A stretch of 22,860 nt of DNA, taken from the NCBI GenBank assembly GCA_040399685.1, contig JBBART010000036.1, forward strand, positions 1 to 22,860, given 5' to 3'. Within the stretch, counting starts at the first letter, position 1. Each line of letters begins with the position of its first letter. Positions 16,433 to 22,860 of this stretch are shown piece after piece. Under the pieces are notes generated by a model. That model was not told where the DNA came from, did no database searches, and saw only the letters and a list, made by a program, of their open reading frames with translations. Both the position numbers and the translations under genes were made by a program. The DNA comes from CAIQQQ01 sp040399685 (lineage in GTDB: Bacteria; Pseudomonadota; Alphaproteobacteria; Acetobacterales; Acetobacteraceae).

Positions 16433-18000
16433 TGAAGATCACCCGCCGTGCCGCCCTTGGCGCCGCCACCGCCACCACAGCCGTCGCCACCCTGCCCCGC
16501 TTCGCCATTGCCCAGACCGACCAACGGCCGAGCATCACCGTGGCCGTGCAGAAGATCAGCAATTCCGGCGTGCTGGAGCCGTTGCGCGAGCAATCGTCCA
16601 ACGTGTCCGAGCGTTGGGTGGCCTCGATTCTGGAGACGCCGATCGCGCGCAACCAGCAGGGCCAGTTGGAACGGGTGCCGGGCATCGCCACCGGTTGGAA
16701 GCGGATCAGCGACACAACGGTGGAACTGGCGCTGCGGCCGGGCGTGAAATTCCACAACGGCGACGAACTGACCGCCGAGGACGTAGCGTTCAGCTTCGGC
16801 CCCGAGCATATGTTCGGCGCCAGCCTGCCCACCGATATTCCGCCGATCGCCAAGCGCCACTGGCCGGCGCTGGCGCGGGTGGAGGTGGTGGATCGCCACA
16901 CCGTGCGCTTCATCAACACCACGCTTGATGTGACGATGGAGGGCCGGCTTTCGGCCGGCGGCAGCGAGATCGTCTCCAAGCGCGCCTGGCTGGAACAGGG
17001 CGATTGGGCGGCCAACGCCAGGAAGCCGGTCGGCACCGGGCCTTACAAGCTGCGGGAATTCAAGCCGGACAATTCGCTGATTTTGGATGCGCATGACGAT
17101 TATTGGGGCGGACGTCCGCCGGTGAAATCGGTGCGGTTCCTGGAAGTGCCTGAGGCGTCGTCGCGCATCGCCGGCCTGCAATCCGGCGAGTTCGATTTCG
17201 CCTGCGATATCCCACCCGACCAGATCAGCCAGATCGAGCGCGACCCCAAGCTGGTGGTGCAAGGCGGGCTGGTGCTGAACCACCGCATCGTGGCGTTCGA
17301 CCATCATCATCCGCAACTGGCCAACCCGCTGGTGCGCCTCGCCATGGCGCACGCCGTGGATGGCCAGGCGATTGTGGATGCGCTGTGGGCCGGGCGGACG
17401 AAGGTGCCGGCCGGGCTGCAATGGGAATTCTATGGCGACATGTTCGTCAAAGGCTGGGCGGTGCCGAAATTCGACCCGGATGCCGCCAGGTCGCTGCTGA
17501 AGCAGGCCGGCTACAAGGGCGACGAGATCGTCTATCGCGCCCGCAACGATTATTACACCGCCGAGAACGCCACGGCCCAGATTCTGGTGGAGTTCTGGAA
17601 ACAGGTGGGGCTGAACGTTCGCCTGGAGATCAAGGAGAACTGGGGCCAGGTGCTGGACAAGGCCGGGCCGCGCGGGCTGCGTGACTGGTCGAACTCGGCG
17701 GTGTTCGATGATCCGGTGTCGTCGCTGGTCAACCAGCACGGGCCGAACGGGGCGCAGCAGGCCAATGGCGAATGGTCCAACGCCGAGATGAACACGCTGT
17801 CGGTGGCGCTGGAAACCGGCACGGACATGGCCAGGCGCAAGGCCGCCTTCGCCCGGATGCTGCAGATCTGCGAGCGCGATGACCCCGCCTATATCGTGCT
17901 GCACCAGAACGCGGTGTTCACCGCGCACCGGAAGAATTCGCCGTGGCGGGCGCCGCCGTCGTTCTTCATGGATTTCTCGAAACAGGCCTGGCGCGCCTGA
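16432..18000 (+). CDS. ABC transporter solute-binding protein, family 5 (third paralogue)
   Basis: Periplasmic binding protein of 522 residues, paralogous to the two encoded upstream but placed after the ATPases. The twin-arginine-like signal is KITRRAALGAATA (2-14), with possible cleavage after AIA near residue 27. LRPGVKFHNGDELTAEDVAFSF, KPVGTGPYKLREF, DDYWGGRPPVKSV and RLAMAHAVDGQAIVDALWAG match the other two. It lacks about 20 residues present in both paralogues between the FGPEHMFG block and PPIAKRHWPAL, and so is shorter. ATG 16432 is chosen because it yields the signal peptide; upstream in-frame sequence overlaps the ATPase gene. The ATG overlaps the preceding stop by one base, and its own stop overlaps the permease ATG by one base. 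Confidence 0.9.
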   Translation: MKITRRAALGAATATTAVATLPRFAIAQTDQRPSITVAVQKISNSGVLEPLREQSSNVSERWVASILETPIARNQQGQLERVPGIATGWKRISDTTVELALRPGVKFHNGDELTAEDVAFSFGPEHMFGASLPTDIPPIAKRHWPALARVEVVDRHTVRFINTTLDVTMEGRLSAGGSEIVSKRAWLEQGDWAANARKPVGTGPYKLREFKPDNSLILDAHDDYWGGRPPVKSVRFLEVPEASSRIAGLQSGEFDFACDIPPDQISQIERDPKLVVQGGLVLNHRIVAFDHHHPQLANPLVRLAMAHAVDGQAIVDALWAGRTKVPAGLQWEFYGDMFVKGWAVPKFDPDAARSLLKQAGYKGDEIVYRARNDYYTAENATAQILVEFWKQVGLNVRLEIKENWGQVLDKAGPRGLRDWSNSAVFDDPVSSLVNQHGPNGAQQANGEWSNAEMNTLSVALETGTDMARRKAAFARMLQICERDDPAYIVLHQNAVFTAHRKNSPWRAPPSFFMDFSKQAWRA

Positions 18001-18929
18001 TGCTGCGCTTCCTCGCGTTGCGGCTGGCCCGGGCGGCGTTCACCATCATTCTGGTGGTGACGTTCGCCTTCGTGGTGCTGCGCATGTCCGGCGACCCGGC
18101 ATTGATCATCATGAGCCCAGACGCGCCGCAGGAGGCGATCGAGGCGTTTCGCCATGCCTGGGGCCTGGATCAGCCGATCTGGATTCAGTATTTCGACTAT
18201 TTCGGCGCCATCTTTCACGGCGAGCTGGGCCAGTCCTTCCGCGACGGGCGACCCGCGCTGGAGTTGGTGGCAGAGCGGATTCCGGCCACGCTGATCCTGA
18301 CCATCCCGGCGCTGCTGCTGAAGGTGGGCGTGGGGATTCCGGCCGGCATTCATGCGGCGTTGCATCGCAACTCGACCACCGACCGGCTGGTGATGGCCGG
18401 CGCCGTGGCCGGGTTCACGGTGCCGAGCTTTGTGCTGGGGCTGTTGCTGGTGCTGCTGTTCTCGGTGCAATTGGGCTGGCTGCCGTCTGGCGGCCAGGAA
18501 AGCTGGCGTTCGATGATCCTGCCGGTGATCACGCTGGGGTTCGGCGGCGCCGGCGTGCTGGCGCGGTTCACCCGCTCGGCGATGCTGGAGGTGCTGGGTC
18601 AGCCTTATATACGGACTGCTTCTGCCAAGGGCGTGCCGTGGCATCGGGTGGTGCGGTTTCATGCGCTGCCGAACGCGGCCATTCCCACCATTACCATCGT
18701 GGGCTTCATGGTGGGTAGCCTGATCGCCGGTGCGGTGGTGGTGGAAAGCGTGTTCAGCTGGCCCGGCGTGGGGCGGCTGCTGGTGGTGGCGGTGTCCAAC
18801 CGCGATCTCGCGGTGGTGCAGTGCATCCTGCTGCTGGTGGCCACCACGATGGTGACCTCCAACCTGATTGTTGACCTTCTTTACGGCGTGCTCGATCCGC
18901 GGCTGCGCGCCGGCGCGGGAGCCCACTGA
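18000..18929 (+). CDS. ABC transporter permease, DppB/OppB-like
   Basis: Inner-membrane permease of 309 residues with about six hydrophobic segments (first near 11-29, others around 95-120, 132-158, 172-190, 230-252 and 270-295). The EAA cytoplasmic loop that contacts the ATPases reads YIRTASAKGVPWHRVVRFHA (203-222). The N-terminal segment plus the GDPA and GLDQP sequences after it are typical of the first permease in peptide/nickel-family importers. ATG 18000 shares a base with the stop of the third binding protein. Read-in from upstream (from 17943) would add sequence that belongs to the other frame. Confidence 0.93.
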   Translation: MLRFLALRLARAAFTIILVVTFAFVVLRMSGDPALIIMSPDAPQEAIEAFRHAWGLDQPIWIQYFDYFGAIFHGELGQSFRDGRPALELVAERIPATLILTIPALLLKVGVGIPAGIHAALHRNSTTDRLVMAGAVAGFTVPSFVLGLLLVLLFSVQLGWLPSGGQESWRSMILPVITLGFGGAGVLARFTRSAMLEVLGQPYIRTASAKGVPWHRVVRFHALPNAAIPTITIVGFMVGSLIAGAVVVESVFSWPGVGRLLVVAVSNRDLAVVQCILLLVATTMVTSNLIVDLLYGVLDPRLRAGAGAH

Positions 18930-18930
18930 A

Positions 18931-19803
18931 ATGTCGGCCACAGTTTTTGATGCGCCCGTCACGGCCCCATTGCGCAAGCGGGCGACGATGCCGCCGCTGG
19001 TGGTCGTCGCCATCGCCTGGATTCTGGGCATGATCCTGGTGGCGCTGCTGGCGGAATGGGTGCGCCCTTACGGCATCACGGCACTGGATCTGAAGGCACG
19101 GCTGACCCCGCCGGTGGGGTTCGGCGGCACCATGAAGCACGTGCTCGGCACCGACGAGCTGGGGCGGGATGTGATGTCGCGCCTGATCGTCTCCATTCGC
19201 ATCAGCCTGATGATCGCCATGGGGGCGACCGTGATCGCCGCCGTGCTGGGCACCACGCTGGGCTTCCTGGCGGCGCATTTTCGCGGCTGGGTGGAGCAAA
19301 TGGTGCTGATGCTGATCGACTTTCAGGCCAGCATGCCATTCCTGATTCTGGCTTTGTCGGTGCTGGCGTTCTTTGGCAACGCTCTGGGATTGTTCATTGT
19401 TCTGATGGGGCTTTACGGCTGGGAGCGGCATGCGCGGATTTCGCGCGGGCTGGCGATTGCGGCCAACGCGCAGGGCTATGCCGCCGCCGTGCGCCAGTTG
19501 GGGGCACGGCCGATGCGGATCTATCTGGGCCATGTGCTGCCGAATATCGCCTCCACCTTGATCGTCTCGGCCACGTTGTCGTTTCCGGAAGTGGTGTTGC
19601 TGGAAAGCGGGCTGTCGTTCCTCGGCCTGGGCGTGCAGCCGCCGATGACGTCGTTGGGCAACATGGTGGGCTATGGGCGTGAATATCTGACGCGGGCGCC
19701 GTGGATTTTGCTCGCGCCAAGCTGCGTGATCATCCTGACCACTCTGTCCGTCAGCCTGGTGGGCGACTGGCTGCGCGACCGGCTTGATCCCACCCTTTCC
19801 TGA
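18931..19803 (+). CDS. ABC transporter permease, DppC/OppC-like
   Basis: Second inner-membrane permease, 290 residues. It has an N-terminal membrane segment (~22-42), the family block HVLGTDELGRDVMSRLI (70-86) and an EAA loop around GYAAAVRQLGARPMRIYLGH (182-201). FPEVVLLESGLSFLGLGVQPP follows, as in DppC/OppC proteins. The start lies one base after the previous stop, so the two permeases are co-translated. Together with the two ATPases it completes one importer; no second permease pair is present for the three binding proteins. Confidence 0.93.
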   Translation: MSATVFDAPVTAPLRKRATMPPLVVVAIAWILGMILVALLAEWVRPYGITALDLKARLTPPVGFGGTMKHVLGTDELGRDVMSRLIVSIRISLMIAMGATVIAAVLGTTLGFLAAHFRGWVEQMVLMLIDFQASMPFLILALSVLAFFGNALGLFIVLMGLYGWERHARISRGLAIAANAQGYAAAVRQLGARPMRIYLGHVLPNIASTLIVSATLSFPEVVLLESGLSFLGLGVQPPMTSLGNMVGYGREYLTRAPWILLAPSCVIILTTLSVSLVGDWLRDRLDPTLS

Positions 19804-19816
19804 GAGGCTGCATCCC

Positions 19817-21532
19817 ATGACATTGATCGCATCGCATCGCGGCGGCGCGCTGGAATGGCCCGAGAACAGCCCAGCCGCGTTTGCCGCCACCGCCCGCCTG
19901 CCGGTGGATCAGGTGGAGTTCGACATCCACCCCACCGCCGATGGCGAACTGGTTGTGTTCCACGATGCCACGCTGGAGCGTACCAGCAACGGCATCGGCG
20001 AGGTGGCGGCCCACACGCTGGCGCAGTTGAAGGCGCTGGTGCTGCACGGCACCAAGGGCGAGGCGATGCTGACGCTGGCGGAGTTGGCAGCCATCTTCGC
20101 CCCCACCGACATCACCTTGCGCATGGAATTGAAATCCGATGCGCGCAAGGTTCCGTATCCGGGATTGCTGGCCCGCGCCTTGGCCGTGCTGGATGCATTC
20201 GGCCTGCGCGGCCGGACGATTATGACCAGCTTTGACATCGATGTGGCGGCGGAGGCCCGCAAGACCGACGGGATTGTGGATGCGATCTGGCTGGTCTCGC
20301 CGCAGGTTCAGGCGGAGATCGGCGTGGACGGCATTTTGTCCGTGGCGAAGGAGCACGGCATCGGCCGGGTCGGCATTCGCTGCACCAGCCTTGATGCCAC
20401 CGTGCTGGCCGCCTTGCGGGTGGGCGGGCTGGGCTTCGGCTCATGGGCCACCAACGACGCCTTGCAGATCGCCGACATGCTGGCTTTGGGCGTGGACGTG
20501 TTCACCACCGACCGGCCGACCCAGGCGCTGCTGTTACGCGATGGCGTGAAGCCGCTCTGTGGCACGTCCGAAGTCGCCACGTTGACGCAGGTCTCGCAGG
20601 CGACGCGGACGGCGTTCGTGGCCCTGCCGGACACGCGGGAGGCGCACACCCAGGCGCATGCCGGCGTCGTGGCCTTTGGGGAGGCCGAGATCGGCGGCGC
20701 CATCACGACACCTCATGAAGGCGCAAGCCTGCGCGTCGGCGCCTGGAACGTGGAGCGGTGCCTGTATCCCGAGCAATCGGCGGCGTTGCTGGCACGGCAC
20801 AATCTGTCCCTCACGCTGCTCACCGAGATGGATTTCGGCTGCCATCGCACTGGCCAGCGCCACACCACCCGCGATGTGGCAGCCCTGCAAGGCCAGCGTT
20901 ATGCCTATGCCGTCGAGTTCATCGAACTGGCCACGATGGAGCAGCCGATGCCGCTCGCCGATGCCAGCGCCGGCAACCGTGACGGGTTTCATGGCAATGG
21001 ACTGATCTCCGCCCTGCCCTTCACCCGCGCGGTTGTCATTCGTCTCGATGAGGTGGCCGATTGGTATGCCAACCCGAAAGGCGGCCAGAAACGCATCGGC
21101 ACGCGCATGGCGGTGGCTGCGACTTTCGATCTCGATGGCACCGAGATCGTCGCATGTTCCGTGCATCTGGAAAGTGCTGCTGACGAGGCTGGCCGCGCCC
21201 TGCAATTCCGCACGTTGTTGGACGCGCTGGATGCTTATGCCAGTGGCCGCCCGGTGGTGATCGGGGGCGATTTGAACACGCATGTGCATGCGCCCACCGA
21301 GATGCTGTTCGAAATGGCCCGCGCCCGTGGCTATGACTGGACCGCCTGCAACGCCGGTGGGGCGACGACCCGGCCGAGCGTGTGGAGCACCGGCGCTGCG
21401 GATTGCACGCTGGATTGGTTTTGCACGCGGGGGTTCACGGCGCGCAAGCCTGCGATCATCGCGGCGTTGGATGCGGACGGCACGGTGTTGAGTGACCACG
21501 ATCTGATTGTGGTCACCTTGACCGTGACGTGA
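19817..21532 (+). CDS. Fusion of a glycerophosphodiester phosphodiesterase domain and an endonuclease/exonuclease/phosphatase domain
   Basis: Cytosolic two-domain hydrolase of 571 residues. The N-terminal domain (~1-247) is GDPD: HRGG with His7 and Arg8, EFDIH with Glu34 and Asp36, VFHDATLERTSNG with His49, ELK with Lys106, and a final strand DVFTTDRP. After a linker of about 55 residues, an EEP domain (~305-571) has AWNVE with Asn311, LTEMD with Glu337, CSVHLES with His450, GGDLNTH with Asp485 and Asn487, and SDHD with Asp560 and His561, the full catalytic set. GDPD releases an alcohol and a phosphomonoester from a phosphodiester. The EEP domain could act on the same product as a phosphatase or on another phosphodiester. 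No signal peptide. GAGAGG precedes ATG 19817, 13 bases after the permease gene. This is the last gene of the operon. Confidence 0.87.
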   Translation: MTLIASHRGGALEWPENSPAAFAATARLPVDQVEFDIHPTADGELVVFHDATLERTSNGIGEVAAHTLAQLKALVLHGTKGEAMLTLAELAAIFAPTDITLRMELKSDARKVPYPGLLARALAVLDAFGLRGRTIMTSFDIDVAAEARKTDGIVDAIWLVSPQVQAEIGVDGILSVAKEHGIGRVGIRCTSLDATVLAALRVGGLGFGSWATNDALQIADMLALGVDVFTTDRPTQALLLRDGVKPLCGTSEVATLTQVSQATRTAFVALPDTREAHTQAHAGVVAFGEAEIGGAITTPHEGASLRVGAWNVERCLYPEQSAALLARHNLSLTLLTEMDFGCHRTGQRHTTRDVAALQGQRYAYAVEFIELATMEQPMPLADASAGNRDGFHGNGLISALPFTRAVVIRLDEVADWYANPKGGQKRIGTRMAVAATFDLDGTEIVACSVHLESAADEAGRALQFRTLLDALDAYASGRPVVIGGDLNTHVHAPTEMLFEMARARGYDWTACNAGGATTRPSVWSTGAADCTLDWFCTRGFTARKPAIIAALDADGTVLSDHDLIVVTLTVT

Positions 21533-21541
21533 GCGCGACTG

Positions 21542-22564
21542 TTAAACTGACGCCTGAACGGACCGCTTTATACCATCCAGAAGTTCGTCGGTTTTGATCG
21601 TGTTTTCGAGCCAAACGGCTTTATCGTCTGGCATTATTTGAAGGTCGTTCTCCAAAAAATTCCATACGATTGTTTTGGGTCGATCTCGTTTAAAGAGATC
21701 GCTTTTAAGATATTGCAGCAGCGTACTATACGGGCCGACAGTATGGACGTGCCAACTCAGTGATACAGGTCTGTTAAGTTGACTTGAAAGTGCGGGGGCA
21801 AAATTATATTTTGGCTGCATATAACTGCTGCCAACAACAACAACGTCCGTTGGTCCTTCGTCCAGCAAGGCGGACGGACCAGAGCGCATGATTTCGCGAT
21901 GCACCGCAAACTTTTCATCTGGATACGACATTCGGACATCTGATGGCAGGAAGCTGGCCAGATCGCTCCGGGAATGCGTCTCAATGACAGCCTTGCCAAG
22001 ACGTGAGCCGGGCCGTGACGCCGGCGGAAGGTGCAGTTTTTCGTTCATTTCCTTCCCGACCAGTGCTGCGGCCGCCTCGCTCGCGCAAGGCTCCCAATGC
22101 GTGTCTACCTTAAACCAGAGCTGCTGAGGTTCAGGCGCATTGCGCATTTCTGAAAATAAAGACCCGACATCTGGGGTCAGCAAGCCGTTTTGACGAATTG
22201 CGTTGAGCCCCAGATTGTATCTTTTTTCTGCATCAGCCGAGAACGAAAACTCATCTGGCAGAAATGTCTTATATAACCGCGCCTTTGATGGAACGAACAA
22301 CATTACCAGTTCAATGTTAGACGTTTTTAAAATAGATGCGACGTTTTTCAAAATACTCACGACGAGATTTATACGTGGCAACGAGAATTTTCTTGGATCA
22401 TCCCAAACCAAAAACAGCCAACCGTTTTTACCTATGACTGCCCCGTGAAATATTTCTACTGCCTTTGCATTGCGGCCTAATGCTCCCGTCGCGACAGACG
22501 TTGCGGCACCGAGCATGATTGTGCGACGGGAAACAGCGTGTTTTCTCATTGTGTTTTCTGACAT
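21542..22564 (-). CDS. AlgX/AlgJ-like SGNH-hydrolase-fold protein, putative polysaccharide O-acetyltransferase
   Basis: Exported protein of 340 residues. A twin-arginine-like signal (SRRTIMLGAA, 12-21) precedes a hydrophobic stretch. NGWLFL (47-52) is the usual start of the AlgX/AlgJ domain. DTHW gives Asp154 and His156, and GSSY (245-248) gives the probable nucleophile Ser247, at spacing like Asp174/His176/Ser269 in AlgX. VWNFLEND follows (300-307). AlgX and AlgJ acetylate alginate in the periplasm; here no alginate or other polysaccharide gene is visible, so the acceptor is unknown. Base composition is clearly A/T-richer than the left neighbour, which suggests a different origin. ATG 22564 has GGGG about ten bases upstream; ATG 22549 is a possible alternative. 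It converges on the operon with only nine bases between stops. Confidence 0.8.
   Translation of the reverse strand: MSENTMRKHAVSRRTIMLGAATSVATGALGRNAKAVEIFHGAVIGKNGWLFLVWDDPRKFSLPRINLVVSILKNVASILKTSNIELVMLFVPSKARLYKTFLPDEFSFSADAEKRYNLGLNAIRQNGLLTPDVGSLFSEMRNAPEPQQLWFKVDTHWEPCASEAAAALVGKEMNEKLHLPPASRPGSRLGKAVIETHSRSDLASFLPSDVRMSYPDEKFAVHREIMRSGPSALLDEGPTDVVVVGSSYMQPKYNFAPALSSQLNRPVSLSWHVHTVGPYSTLLQYLKSDLFKRDRPKTIVWNFLENDLQIMPDDKAVWLENTIKTDELLDGIKRSVQASV
21681..21706 (+). terminator. Terminator-like hairpin inside the convergent gene
   Basis: Perfect 7-bp arms CGATCTC (21681-21687) and GAGATCG (21695-21701) with a 7-base loop, followed by ctttt on the plus strand. It lies about 150 bases past the end of the phosphoester operon, which has no hairpin immediately after its last stop. 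It also encodes part of the minus-strand protein, so it may be coincidental. Confidence 0.25.
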
Positions 22565-22590
22565 ATCCGGAATGCCCCTACGAAATCACG

Positions 22591-22619
22591 AAAATACGAT
22601 ACAATTTACTTATTGTTAA
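22591..22619 (-). promoter_or_regulatory. Sigma-70-like promoter of the AlgX/AlgJ-like gene
   Basis: On the minus strand TTAACA (complement of 22614-22619) and TATTTT (complement of 22591-22596) are separated by exactly 17 bases, about 27 bases upstream of the ATG at 22564. The surrounding DNA is A/T-rich. Confidence 0.5.
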
Positions 22620-22626
22620 TAAATTG
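22602..22626. repeat. Inverted repeat overlapping the promoter
   Basis: Arms caattta (22602-22608) and taaattg (22620-22626) with an 11-base spacer. It overlaps the spacer and -35 box of the predicted promoter, a common position for a repressor operator. No regulator can be assigned. Confidence 0.4.
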
Positions 22627-22860
22627 CACGGAAATGTCAAGAAATTGCGCGAGACACAGAGTTGCCCGTCGGGCATTCAACGGCGCAAGCCAGATGTCTG
22701 AGAAACGTTGCCCACCGAACCCGCGACGCGTTTCGCAAACGCGATAACTCGCTGTCGGGTGTCCGGGGCGCCCATCGTCGACGACAGTGGGAGCGTCCGT
22801 TGGCGGCTAGAGCGCGTTGACATTCAGCATGTCCAGATGAACGCACTGACGACGGATAGC
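22627..22860. other. Window-end sequence, no supported gene
   Basis: GC content rises again after about 22640. I see a small palindrome tgcccg/cgggca (around 22663-22675) but no open frame with recognisable product on either strand. On the minus strand a frame is open from the window edge to a TAG at 22807-22809 (17 codons); it could be the 3' end of a gene outside the window, but 17 codons identify nothing. Confidence 0.45.

Noticed and set aside
16396..17928. 510-codon minus-strand open frame antisense to the third binding protein
   Set aside because: Shadow of GC-rich codon use; no motif and no ribosome-binding site, while the plus-strand gene fits the operon.
11239..19803. Naming the transporter as a dipeptide or oligopeptide importer
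   Set aside because: The family also carries opines, sugars and nickel, and every enzyme encoded beside it acts on phosphoesters; no peptidase is present.
22807..22860. A 17-codon minus-strand open stretch running off the window end
   Set aside because: Too short to identify; reported only as part of the window-end description.

Overview
The window is GC-rich, densely coding DNA that reads as an alphaproteobacterial chromosome segment. ParE, HU, CysG and the MurQ/NagA pair all look alphaproteobacterial. The hairpin-rich A/T intergenic element at 7904-8027 resembles, from memory, elements common between genes in Acetobacteraceae. The family placement is an inference. No rRNA, tRNA, CRISPR array, phage gene or intact insertion sequence is visible.

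Left part (1-8077), mostly housekeeping. A gene-free leader (1-306) precedes cysG (siroheme synthase) and an MFS exporter of the MFS_3 type. Then come parE (topoisomerase IV subunit B), a convergent HU-family gene, and a translationally coupled murQ-nagA pair for peptidoglycan amino-sugar recycling. A 200-base convergent intergenic region with several hairpins follows.

Central part (8078-21532), the accessory metabolic block. A minus-strand aldehyde dehydrogenase is divergent from a nine-gene plus-strand operon whose genes overlap or are at most 13 bases apart. The order is: formylglycine-type phosphonate monoester hydrolase/phosphodiesterase; two solute-binding proteins (SBP family 5); two ABC ATPases; a third paralogous binding protein; two permeases; and a fusion of a glycerophosphodiester phosphodiesterase (GDPD) domain to an endonuclease/exonuclease/phosphatase (EEP) domain. 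The transporter belongs to the peptide/opine/nickel family. The three hydrolytic domains all act on phosphoesters, and neither hydrolase has a signal peptide. The simplest reading is import of an intact phosphodiester or phosphonate ester, followed by cytosolic hydrolysis. The layout recalls the agrocinopine acc operon of Agrobacterium (family-5 binding protein, ABC transporter, GDPD-like AccF), but with three binding proteins and two extra hydrolytic domains.

Right edge (21533-22860). A minus-strand AlgX/AlgJ-like SGNH O-acetyltransferase-like gene has visibly lower GC than its neighbours. It has an A/T-rich promoter overlapped by an inverted repeat. The remaining bases to the window end hold no gene I can support.
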